From: JBBIUS01 sp037440105
GTDB lineage: Bacteria > Patescibacteriota > Patescibacteriia > XYB2-FULL-38-15
Reading direction: 5' to 3'
NCBI GenBank assembly: GCA_037440105.1
Contig: JBBIUS010000039.1
Span: forward strand, 1-6,453
Length of the DNA stretch: 6,453 nucleotides
Under the pieces are notes generated by a model. It searched no databases, was not told where the DNA came from, and saw nothing but the letters and a program-made list of their open reading frames with translations. This document shows, piece after piece, positions 1 through 5,755 of this stretch. The translations under genes were made by a program, and so were the position numbers. How positions within the stretch are numbered: position 1 is the first letter of the stretch; each line of letters opens with the position of its first letter.

Positions 1-1
1 A

Positions 2-94
2 GCTAAATCCCTAAAAGTCGAGGTAGAGAAAAAATTATCGCCGATTTCGGTTACATTTTTAGGTGACCCAACCAAGTTAATTTCGGTTACCTAG
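2..94 (+). CDS. Possible 3' tail of an ORF cut by the window edge (IS-associated?)
   Basis: Frame 2 stays open from the window edge to a TAG at 92-94, giving a 30-residue tail that is Lys/Glu-rich and then Val/Thr/Ser-rich (it ends LISVT). The last codons run through the direct repeat described at 45-90, so the same sequence serves as a putative IS end and as possible coding DNA. This is seen in IS elements whose transposase gene reaches into the terminal repeat. No domain is recognisable in so short a piece. It could equally be chance open frame. Reading it as a transposase C-terminus is an inference from the neighbouring transposase stub and end-like repeats only. Confidence 0.3.
   Translation, partial: AKSLKVEVEKKLSPISVTFLGDPTKLISVT
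45..90. repeat. Short direct repeats TTTCGGTTAC, putative IS-end subrepeats
   Basis: The decamer TTTCGGTTAC occurs at 45-54 and again at 81-90 (with the preceding A it is an 11-mer, 44-54 and 80-90). Between them lies AGGTGACCCAACC, and the second copy is followed by CT, so AGGTGACC (61-68) and GGTTACCT (85-92) also form an imperfect inverted pair with one mismatch. Clusters of short GGTNAC-type repeats are typical of transposase-binding ends of several IS families. Which family this would be cannot be told from here. Confidence 0.5.
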
Positions 95-133
95 TTAAAT
101 GATTTGACACGTTAATGTATAGTTAACACCATG

Positions 134-166
134 GGGTGACACTTGGTATAGTTAAGGGTAACACCT
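134..166 (+). repeat. Putative left end of an IS element in front of the transposase stub
   Basis: This stretch contains GGGTGACAC, then TTGGT (143-147), an 8-base spacer, GGGT (156-159) and AACACCT. Two other places share the arrangement. On the opposite strand, 61-77 reads ACTTGGT, one base, GGGTCACCT, so the two copies face each other. Near the right border, 6333-6349 has the same TTGGT-N8-GGGT spacing. The element stops 18 bases before the ATG of the transposase-like stub, where an IS terminal repeat would sit. Exact element boundaries and target duplications cannot be fixed from one copy. Confidence 0.4.
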
Positions 167-183
167 GTTAACTCTTAACCACT

Positions 184-327
184 ATGACTATGCCAAACCC
201 TATTAAATACGACCGCGAGCAAAGGTTTAAATGGTATCTGCAAGCAAACAAATATCATCGTTCAGTTAAGGACATAGGCTCTTTATTTGGGATTTCTCGA
301 CAGACTTACTACAAAGTATGCCCTTGA
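184..327 (+). pseudogene. Truncated transposase-like ORF, N-terminal helix-turn-helix only
   Basis: This is a 47-codon ORF from ATG 184 to TGA 325-327. After a basic start (residues 8-16 rich in Lys, Arg and Glu) it has a segment typical of the N-terminal helix-turn-helix of IS3/IS481-type transposases: residues 28-44 read VKDIGSLFGISRQTYYK, where ISRxTYYK is the usual recognition-helix ending, normally followed by W. Here the match stops at K44 and is replaced by VCP and a stop. No DDE catalytic core follows in any frame before the next gene, so the rest has been deleted. A second start at codon 3 (ATG 190) is possible. It lies just downstream of a putative IS end, which supports the mobile-element reading. 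Family assignment is approximate; a standalone small DNA-binding protein is less likely. Confidence 0.6.
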
Positions 328-376
328 CCATCATCGATGTTTACCTGCCTGACGCCCTAACTTAACTGTAGCCAAA

Positions 377-405
377 TTGACACTATTTCTTTTCTATGAT
401 ATTCT
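377..405 (+). promoter_or_regulatory. Sigma70-type promoter of the LysM/M23 peptidase gene
   Basis: A perfect -35 box TTGACA (377-382), a 17-base spacer and TATTCT (400-405, four of six to TATAAT) form a good housekeeping promoter. The predicted transcription start is near 411-413, about 10 bases before ATG 422. This decides the gene start: the in-frame TTG at 377 is the first base of the -35 box and would lie outside the transcript. Confidence 0.6.
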
Positions 406-421
406 TAAAATTGAATTTTAT

Positions 422-1768
422 ATGATTTCTAAAACTCTTCTTTTTTTAAAGAAAATTGGGATTAGGACATTGTTGGTTGCTGTAAAGGGACTCATTTATT
501 TCAAAAAAATAATAATTACAATTTTGATCTGGACAGTCGTAAAGCCTCTTTGGTGGTTTGGTAAAACTGTCCTTTTTTCATTGGCTATAAAAATTTATAA
601 AATCTACTTTTTTTTGAAAATTAAATGGGATAAAATTTACGCGCCCATAAAAAAGAAATTTATCTATCCATTAACTCGCCGCTACGTTACCCATTCAGTA
701 ATTATTATGATTACTGTTTTCTCAGTAGCTAGCAATATTACCGCCAAAGAAATCTCGCTAGAAAATGTTGAGCAAATTGGCCAAAAAAGTATTTTATATA
801 ATCTTAGTTATGCCGAGGAAAATTCCGAAGGTTTAATCCAGGAAACAGCGGAAACGAGTGGAGCAAAAACTTTGAGTTATCTTGAAAAAGAAACAGGCGC
901 GATTCTTCAATCACCACTTTTATCCAACACGAAAGAAACAACCGTCTTTGCTCCCGATCAAGATGCTTTTTTAAACCCCACTCTACCTTCTACTATTTTA
1001 AATCTGAATCCAAAAACGAAAATTACTGAATATATAGTGCAGGAAGGCGATGTGATTAGCACTATTGCTGAGAAATTCAATCTCAAGATAAATACCATCC
1101 TTTGGGCCAATAAACTTAATGTTAATGACATGATTAGACCTGGCGATAAATTGCTCATTCTACCCGTTGACGGTGTCTTGCACCAAGTCAAAAAAGCAGA
1201 CACGCTTTCCAAAATTGCCAAATATTATGATGCGGATGCCGAAAAAATTCAAGAGTTTAATGCCTTAGCTGACGAAAAAGATTTAATAGTTGGTGAATAT
1301 TTAATTATTCCTAACGGCAAGATTCCTCCGCCCCTGCCGCCAGCTCCAAAACCTCGTTCACGTTTAGCTGCTCCACGAGATATCTTAAAAATTCCACCAT
1401 CCAAAACAGGAGCAGCAGGCATGATTTGGCCAACTTCAGGCAAGGTTATTACCCAATACTTTACTTGGCGACACGTTGGCCTTGATATTGACGGAGACTA
1501 TACATCGCCAATTTATGCTGCGGAGAGTGGCACAGTAAAATATGTCGGCTGGGGCAGGGGCTATGGCAATCAAATTGTTATTTCTCACGGCAATGGTACA
1601 GAAACTCGTTATGCCCACTTAAGCAAATTTTTTGTTGAGCAAGGAGATGTAGTTACAAAAGGCCAAGCAATTGGCATGATGGGATCGACCGGCTGGTCAA
1701 CGGGGACACATCTTCATTTTGAAGTTATTATTAATGGAAAAAGAGTGAATCCATTAAATTATCTATAA
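422..1768 (+). CDS. LysM-LysM-M23 family metallopeptidase (peptidoglycan endopeptidase)
   Basis: A 448-residue, probably zinc-dependent cell-wall endopeptidase of the lysostaphin/NlpD-like M23 family. Order: Lys/Ile/Phe/Trp-rich N-terminus with hydrophobic stretches at about 29-41, 50-65 and 92-104; a low-complexity linker; LysM 1 at about 202-248; LysM 2 at about 252-297; a Pro-rich hinge at 301-311; and the M23 domain at about 334-446. Zinc-ligand motifs are intact: H351 and D355 (HVGLD), H399 (YAHLS) and H430/H432 (HLHFEV), so it should be catalytically active. LysM domains would hold it on glycan strands outside the membrane. I start at ATG 422, not TTG 377, because TTGACA at 377 fits a -35 box. 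No Shine-Dalgarno is visible. It is a single-gene unit converging on yifB across a hairpin terminator. The function (septal or envelope remodelling) is inferred from the family. Confidence 0.93.
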   Translation: MISKTLLFLKKIGIRTLLVAVKGLIYFKKIIITILIWTVVKPLWWFGKTVLFSLAIKIYKIYFFLKIKWDKIYAPIKKKFIYPLTRRYVTHSVIIMITVFSVASNITAKEISLENVEQIGQKSILYNLSYAEENSEGLIQETAETSGAKTLSYLEKETGAILQSPLLSNTKETTVFAPDQDAFLNPTLPSTILNLNPKTKITEYIVQEGDVISTIAEKFNLKINTILWANKLNVNDMIRPGDKLLILPVDGVLHQVKKADTLSKIAKYYDADAEKIQEFNALADEKDLIVGEYLIIPNGKIPPPLPPAPKPRSRLAAPRDILKIPPSKTGAAGMIWPTSGKVITQYFTWRHVGLDIDGDYTSPIYAAESGTVKYVGWGRGYGNQIVISHGNGTETRYAHLSKFFVEQGDVVTKGQAIGMMGSTGWSTGTHLHFEVIINGKRVNPLNYL

Positions 1769-1807
1769 AACCAAAATCTTTGTATAAAAAGATAAATAAA
1801 TTTCAAA

Positions 1808-1829
1808 AAATCCGGCAAAAGCCGGATTT
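1808..1829 (-). terminator. Hairpin terminator between convergent M23 and yifB genes
   Basis: AAATCCGGC and GCCGGATTT pair in a 9-bp stem around an AAAA loop. On the minus strand the hairpin is followed by a run of six T, which makes it the intrinsic terminator of yifB, 19 bases past its stop. On the + strand a looser T/A-rich tail follows, so it may also end the M23 transcript (39 bases after that stop). Confidence 0.85.
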
Positions 1830-1847
1830 ATAAATATTTATTTTCTT

Positions 1848-3449
1848 CTATTCCGCCGCTTTGGCTCGGTATTGCAAGGCTTCAGCCACGTGGGACAATG
1901 AAATCTTTTCCTCACCAGCAAGGTCAGCGATTGTTCGAGCAATTTTTAACAAACGATAATAAGCCCGCGCCGAAAACCGCATTTGATTGACAGCATTTTT
2001 CAAAAATTCCTGACTTTGCATATCAATTTGACAAAAATCTTTCATCATTTTTGAAGTCAGTTCGGCATTGGTCATAATTTTCAAATTTTTGTACCGTTGT
2101 CTCTGCAGTTCTCTAGCTTGTTCTATTCTTTTCCTAATTTCTTTTGAACTTTCCGCCACTTTGGTCTCAGCCAATTTTTCAAATTTTACCCGCGGCACTT
2201 CAATATGGAGATCTATTCGATCTAAAAGCGGCCCGGAAATTTTTTTCTGATAACGCGCAATTGCTGCCGGAGAACAAACACAAAATTTTTCTGGATCATT
2301 ATGATAACCGCACTGGCAAGGATTGCGGGCCGCGACCAAAATAAACTTGGCTGGAAACTGGAGCGTGCCTGAAGCGCGAGAAATTGTCACGATTCCGTCT
2401 TCCAACGGTTGGCGCAAGCACTCAAGCACCGTCCGGCCAAACTCTGGCAATTCATCCAAAAACAGCACGCCTCGATGCGCCAAGCTTACTTCCCCTGGCC
2501 GCGGCCAGGTTCCGCCGCCAACCAAAGAAACATCCGAAGCAGTATGATGCGGACTGCGAAACGGCCTTTTAACAACTAATGGTTGATCTGCAGGCAAAAA
2601 ACCGGCCACGCTGTAAATCCTTGTCACTTCAAGCGCTTCCTCTATGTCTAAAGGCGGTAAAATCGTGGGCAAGGTTCTCGCGAGTAAGGTTTTCCCTGAA
2701 CCAGGCGGACCAGTCATCAAAAGATTGTGTCCGCCAGCCGCAACAATTTCCATGGCCCGTTTGGCATATTCTTGACCTTTAATATAAGCCATGTCAAAAT
2801 TTTCTTCTTCTAACAAATTATTTTCAAAAAAATTCCACGATTCAGTTCGGACAAATGGAGAAATAAAATTTTTGCCGGCCAAATGTTCAACTAGCTGAAA
2901 TAAATTTTTAACCGGAATAATTTCCAGACCCTCAATTAAACTCGCTTCTTTGGCGTTCGCCTCGGGCACATATAAAATTTTAATGCCCCTCGCTCTCGCC
3001 GAAGAGGCAATAGCCAGAATACCGTTTACCGGCCGCAAAAGTCCGTCTAACGCTAATTCACCAACAAAAAGAGCCTCTGGATAAAAAAGATTAGAAGACA
3101 TTTTTGCTTCAGATAAAACTTCCGCCTCTACCCCTTGAATGGCTTTATTTTCTTCCGGTATTTTTAAAAAATTAGAAGCCAAAAGAATACTTATGGCAAT
3201 AGGCAAATCATAAGATGGGCCTTCTTTTTTTAAATCAGCCGGAGCTAAATTAACAGTGACTCTTGTGCGCGGAAAATCGAGACCGCTATTTTTGATAGCC
3301 GCTCTTACCCTTTCACGCGATTCCTGCACAGCCACATCTGGCAAACCAACAATAGTAAAATTACTTAAACCGCTAGAAATATCTGCTTCAACTTCAACTA
3401 ATTCTGCATCCAAACCAACAATTGCGGCTGAAAAAATTTTCGATGACAT
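1848..3449 (-). CDS. comM: YifB/ComM family Mg-chelatase-like AAA+ ATPase
   Basis: A 533-residue protein, slightly longer than E. coli ComM (about 506). ComM is a hexameric AAA+ helicase that drives branch migration during natural transformation. Layout: N-terminal ChlI/Lon-protease-like domain (about 1-190, with the family motif NLAPADLKKEGPSYDLPIA at 67-85); AAA+ core with Walker A GPPGSGKT (247-254), the family signature RPFRSPHHTASD (295-306), Walker B LFLDE (329-333), sensor-1 region with paired cysteines C378/C380 and C390/C392, and LLDRID (408-413) carrying a likely arginine finger R411; then the C-terminal Mg-chelatase domain (about 435-530). All ATPase motifs are intact. About 20 residues near 103-123 are extra relative to E. 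coli. It lies 106 bases downstream of the MFS gene on the same strand, but a -10 box at 3461-3466 suggests its own promoter. No Shine-Dalgarno. The DNA-uptake role is inferred from the family. Confidence 0.95.
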   Translation of the reverse strand: MSSKIFSAAIVGLDAELVEVEADISSGLSNFTIVGLPDVAVQESRERVRAAIKNSGLDFPRTRVTVNLAPADLKKEGPSYDLPIAISILLASNFLKIPEENKAIQGVEAEVLSEAKMSSNLFYPEALFVGELALDGLLRPVNGILAIASSARARGIKILYVPEANAKEASLIEGLEIIPVKNLFQLVEHLAGKNFISPFVRTESWNFFENNLLEEENFDMAYIKGQEYAKRAMEIVAAGGHNLLMTGPPGSGKTLLARTLPTILPPLDIEEALEVTRIYSVAGFLPADQPLVVKRPFRSPHHTASDVSLVGGGTWPRPGEVSLAHRGVLFLDELPEFGRTVLECLRQPLEDGIVTISRASGTLQFPAKFILVAARNPCQCGYHNDPEKFCVCSPAAIARYQKKISGPLLDRIDLHIEVPRVKFEKLAETKVAESSKEIRKRIEQARELQRQRYKNLKIMTNAELTSKMMKDFCQIDMQSQEFLKNAVNQMRFSARAYYRLLKIARTIADLAGEEKISLSHVAEALQYRAKAAE

Positions 3450-3460
3450 AACAATCTAAA

Positions 3461-3466
3461 ATTATA
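3461..3466 (-). promoter_or_regulatory. Candidate -10 box of yifB/comM
   Basis: On the minus strand this reads TATAAT, a perfect -10 hexamer, 11 bases before the ATG. No convincing -35 box lies at 16-18 bases. If used, transcription would start about 5 bases from the start codon. In such AT-rich DNA a perfect hexamer can occur by chance, so confidence is moderate. Confidence 0.4.
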
Positions 3467-3501
3467 ATTCATAAAAAACAATCAATTTCTAAAAGTCTCA
3501 G

Positions 3502-3528
3502 AAATTTACGCCAACGCTCGCGAAATTT
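3502..3528. other. Imperfect hairpin in the MFS-yifB spacer
   Basis: AAATTT (3502-3507) plus CGC (3509-3511) pairs with GCG (3520-3522) plus AAATTT (3523-3528), with one bulged A and an 8-base loop. No T-run follows on either strand, so it is a poor intrinsic terminator. It may be a chance structure, a processing site or remains of a repeat. Confidence 0.35.
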
Positions 3529-3548
3529 ATAGGGACCTATTATTATAA

Positions 3549-3566
3549 AGCAAATTTAAGTTTGCT
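3549..3566 (-). terminator. Weak hairpin overlapping the MFS stop codon
   Basis: AGCAAA and TTTGCT flank a six-base loop that contains the stop codon of the MFS gene. On the minus strand the stem is followed by a T/A-rich stretch (TTATAATAAT). With only a 6-bp AT-rich stem, termination is doubtful and readthrough into yifB is plausible. Confidence 0.3.
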
Positions 3567-4713
3567 CTTTATTATTTTCTTGAACCAATATCAATAAAAT
3601 GATAGCCACAACTGTCAAGCTAAGAGAAAAATAAAAGGGAGCAAAAGGACCAAAAACGTCCCATAACAAACCCGCAATAAAAGAAGCCGGCAGAGCTGTG
3701 AGTCCCAGCATCATTTGAAAAGCGCCCAGTGTACTTGCCCGCCAACCCCACGGCGCAAGTTCTGAAACGAAAGTTTTTTGAATTGGTTTCCAGGCTGCTC
3801 TATGCAGACCGTAAAGAACAAAATAGAAAATAATAAACCAATAATTTTGCGATAATAAAAAACCCAAACTCACGAGCCCCCAGAACAAAAAGGAAAGAAT
3901 ACTCACTGTTTTTCTCCCGTACTTATCTGCCAATCTGCCAAAGGGCCAAGCAAACAAAGAATTAACTAAAGTAAAAATTAAATAAAGAATAGGAACAAAA
4001 GTAATCGCAAAGCCAAAATTCGAAGCGAAAATTAAAAGAAAAGAATAACTAAAAGCGCCCAAAGAAAAAATACTGCTCGATGCAAAAAATAATTTTAAAT
4101 TTTTACTTAATTTCCCAATTCGAAAACCAGGGTATATTTTGCTATCGTTACTTTCTTTAATGAAGAAAAAAATTAAAAAAACGCTGATTAGAGATGGAAT
4201 GGCTGCTAAAAATAATAATTTTCTGAAGCCTAAAAATTTAAAAAATAAAACGCTAACAACAACGCCCGTTACTGCTCCCAAACTATCCATGGCTTCTAAG
4301 ATTCCAAAAGATACCCCGCGCCTTTCTCTCTTGACCGCTTCAGCAACCATTGCGTCTCTCGGCGCATCACGCATTTTACCAATTCGATCAAAAATTCTAA
4401 AAGGAACCAAGTGCTGCCAAGTTGTGGAAATACTGTAACCGATTCGGCCAATTACCGGTCCTAAATAACCGAGCCAAATAAAAATTTTTCGTCTTCTTAA
4501 TTTATCAGAAAGAAAGCCAGAAATAACTTGTGAAAAAGCAACCAACGATTCTCCTAAACCATCTAAAAATCCCAAAACGCTCATCGGTGCCTTCAGAACA
4601 GTTGTCACAAAAAGAGGCCAGATCGGCGAAATCATATCTGCCCCTAAATCATTCAAAAAAGCAGAAGCAGCGAAAATTTTTATTTTTTTGTCACGTTTTT
4701 CTTCTTTCAACAT
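3556..4713 (-). CDS. Major facilitator superfamily transporter
   Basis: A 385-residue, 12-helix-type membrane transporter with hydrophobic segments throughout. It carries two copies of MFS motif A, GFLSDKLRRRK (66-76) in the N-half and GRLADKYGRKT (259-269) in the C-half, the expected spacing for the duplicated six-helix fold. Residues 106-121 read RIFDRIGKMRDAPRDA, matching the RxxDRxGKGxRxxPRDA signature of a subgroup of prokaryotic MFS proteins (the MJ1317-like group, from memory), with M114 where the group usually has Gly. The substrate cannot be told; members are generally annotated as putative exporters. The start is ATG 4711-4713. A -10 box lies just before it and there is no Shine-Dalgarno, consistent with a leaderless mRNA. 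It is the first gene of a possible two-gene unit with yifB, but the 106-base gap and separate -10 argue for mostly independent expression. Confidence 0.9.
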   Translation of the reverse strand: MLKEEKRDKKIKIFAASAFLNDLGADMISPIWPLFVTTVLKAPMSVLGFLDGLGESLVAFSQVISGFLSDKLRRRKIFIWLGYLGPVIGRIGYSISTTWQHLVPFRIFDRIGKMRDAPRDAMVAEAVKRERRGVSFGILEAMDSLGAVTGVVVSVLFFKFLGFRKLLFLAAIPSLISVFLIFFFIKESNDSKIYPGFRIGKLSKNLKLFFASSSIFSLGAFSYSFLLIFASNFGFAITFVPILYLIFTLVNSLFAWPFGRLADKYGRKTVSILSFLFWGLVSLGFLLSQNYWFIIFYFVLYGLHRAAWKPIQKTFVSELAPWGWRASTLGAFQMMLGLTALPASFIAGLLWDVFGPFAPFYFSLSLTVVAIILLILVQENNKEQT

Positions 4714-4721
4714 ACATCTTT

Positions 4722-4750
4722 ATTATACCGTTTTTGCTATTTTATTTAAA
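4722..4750 (-). promoter_or_regulatory. Promoter of the MFS transporter, implying a leaderless mRNA
   Basis: The minus strand shows TTTAAA (4745-4750, four of six to TTGACA), a 17-base spacer and a perfect TATAAT (4722-4727). The predicted start lies at about 4714-4716, only 1-3 bases before the ATG at 4713. Confidence 0.6.
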
Positions 4751-4887
4751 TGCTACAAATTCAACATAAGACCTTTTGCACAATAATTTTCGTTCCGCGT
4801 ACTATCTCTAGCCGTTAACTAATCCTCTTAACAAATTGTTACACTTTTCACTTCTAAAAAATACTGTTAAAAGATTATTGAATAATT

Positions 4888-4970
4888 AGTAGCCGCAGGC
4901 TTTAACCTGCGCTTTTGAAGGAGGACCTAAAGGTTATACCTAGATTTCCAACCAAGACTAAAGCCTGACA
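4888..4970. repeat. REP-like / degenerate palindromic intergenic repeat
   Basis: The segment starts TAGTAGCCGCAGG. CGCAGG (4894-4899) and CCTGCG (4906-4911) form a 6-bp stem around CTTTAA. A second small palindrome ACCTAAAGGT lies at 4925-4934. CAGGCTTTA (4896-4904) is repeated in inverted orientation as TAAAGCCTG (4959-4967). Nested GCAGGCTTTA.../...TAAAGCCTG palindromes beginning with GTAGCC resemble dispersed REP/MITE-type repeats of many genomes. The right end looks decayed, since it lacks the expected GCGGCTAC. Copies elsewhere cannot be checked here. Confidence 0.5.
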
Positions 4971-5105
4971 GAAAGAATCCCTTCTATGCTACTTTAGTGG
5001 CGGTCAATAAAAACTGTCATTCAAAACCAAGTCAAAGTCAGAAGAGAAATACTTTGATTTCATATGACATTTAACCTCTCACCGAAAGTAGTGTGTCTGC
5101 AATGC

Positions 5106-5121
5106 AAAATTAGCTAATTTT
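5106..5121. repeat. 16-nt perfect palindrome in the spacer
   Basis: AAAATTAGCTAATTTT is its own reverse complement. It could be an operator-like site or a chance result of AT-rich sequence. It lies more than 150 bases from the end of lspA and about 390 bases upstream of the MFS start, so no target gene is obvious. Confidence 0.3.
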
Positions 5122-5208
5122 CTTTGTGTTTAATTAAAATTGTAAATTGAGTGAAGCAGAAATTTATGGAATCTCTAACTGAAAAAGTGTAAAAATATTA
5201 AAAAGAAT

Positions 5209-5242
5209 ACGTAAAATAAAGGCGATCGCCTTTATTTTACGT
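5209..5242 (-). terminator. 34-nt perfect palindrome, probable terminator of the dksA-lspA operon
   Basis: Each 17-nt half is the exact complement of the other; the left half is ACGTAAAATAAAGGCGA. As RNA it folds to a 15-bp stem with a GATC loop. It starts 32 bases after the lspA stop. On the minus strand the GC core GGCGATCGCC is followed by TTTATTTTACG and a further T-rich stretch, which fits an intrinsic terminator whose A- and T-tracts pair. It is symmetric, so it should act on both strands. The core contains GCGATCGC. Confidence 0.7.
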
Positions 5243-5274
5243 TAATCAATTTTTCCGTTTCTTTCATTACTCGA

Positions 5275-5754
5275 CTAAACCATTTTTGTTATATAACTAT
5301 TATTTGATCCGTGCCACAACTCTTGAATAATAATCAATCCTACACCTGCCACAATATAAATATCAGAAAAATTGAAAATTGAGAAATCAAAAAAACTTAA
5401 AAAATCAATTACATAACCAAAAATTAAACGATCGATTAAGTTGCTTACCGCGCCGAAAATAATTAAATTTAAAGCAAAAATTAAAAAAATATTTTTCTTT
5501 TGATAGTTTTTAAATAACAGCCAAAACAAAATTATTAAAGTAAAAAAAATTAAAAAATAAAGAATAGCTGGGTGAATTTTGAAATAAAAAATTGAATTCA
5601 GATTTTTATATAATTTTAAACCAACAAAACTTTTTGAAAATACAAAAAAGCCGTCTTCAGGAATTTGAAAAGCAAGCCACTTTGTCAGTCTATCGATTAA
5701 AAATAAAACACTCATCAAAAAATTGATAAGTGAACATTTTTTGCTAAAAGACAT
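5275..5754 (-). CDS. lspA: Lipoprotein signal peptidase (signal peptidase II)
   Basis: A 159-residue integral membrane aspartyl protease that removes signal peptides from diacylglyceryl-modified prolipoproteins. Hydrophobic segments lie at about 8-20, 62-82, 89-107 and 132-147, matching the four-helix family fold and usual length (150-170). Conserved elements: DRLTK (21-25) at the end of helix 1, SNLIDRLIFGYVIDF (104-118) and FNFSD (127-131). The catalytic pair should be D117 and D131. Two departures stand out. The usual NxGxAF motif is replaced by NLNSIF (51-56), and the gap between the two catalytic Asp is 14 residues against 19 in Pseudomonas LspA. The gene is very AT-rich and Phe/Ile-rich. 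Its ATG starts one base after the stop of the upstream zinc-finger gene, with no Shine-Dalgarno, so translation is probably coupled. Confidence 0.92.
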   Translation of the reverse strand: MSFSKKCSLINFLMSVLFLIDRLTKWLAFQIPEDGFFVFSKSFVGLKLYKNLNSIFYFKIHPAILYFLIFFTLIILFWLLFKNYQKKNIFLIFALNLIIFGAVSNLIDRLIFGYVIDFLSFFDFSIFNFSDIYIVAGVGLIIIQELWHGSNNSYITKMV

Positions 5755-5755
5755 T

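Larger units (their letters stand above)
4714..5274. other. 561-base intergenic region without a convincing gene
   Basis: This spacer separates the MFS gene from the dksA-lspA operon, both on the minus strand. It contains, in order, the MFS promoter (4722-4750), a REP-like palindromic repeat (about 4888-4970), a 16-nt palindrome (5106-5121) and the 34-nt palindrome/terminator (5209-5242). ORFs inside are at most about 20 codons and none resembles a known family. I see no tRNA or known riboswitch; 4980-5100 and 5125-5205 hold nothing I can name. Confidence 0.7.

Noticed and set aside
377..421. Upstream in-frame TTG (377) as start of the M23 peptidase gene.
   Set aside because: The TTG is part of a perfect TTGACA -35 box with a -10 box 17 bases on, so the codon would lie upstream of the transcript start. 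ATG 422 is preferred.
958..1618. Several minus-strand open frames of 60-87 codons across the M23 gene.
   Set aside because: They lie opposite a clearly conserved coding sequence, have no family resemblance and no promoter or ribosome site.
2281..2360. Cysteine cluster CxC...CxC in YifB as a novel zinc site.
   Set aside because: Paired cysteines at this place (NPCxCG...CxC) are common in many YifB homologues; E. coli is the one that lacks most of them.
2068..2782. Several + strand open frames of 60-74 codons across yifB/comM.
   Set aside because: They lie antisense to the conserved ATPase motifs and their translations look non-protein-like; explained by codon bias of the real gene.
4917..4924. 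Strong Shine-Dalgarno-like GAAGGAGG.
   Set aside because: No ATG, GTG or TTG with an open frame follows at a usable distance on the + strand. It falls inside the REP-like repeat.
5064..5117. A 17-codon ORF starting ATGACA with a CLQCK motif, superficially like the transposase ORF starts.
   Set aside because: Too short, no recognisable domain, no ribosome site and no IS-end motif nearby; consistent with chance.
4714..5274. CRISPR array, tRNA or riboswitch in the large spacer.
   Set aside because: There are no regularly spaced repeats, no cloverleaf with a T-loop GTTCRANYC, and no recognised aptamer core. The palindromes present are isolated.
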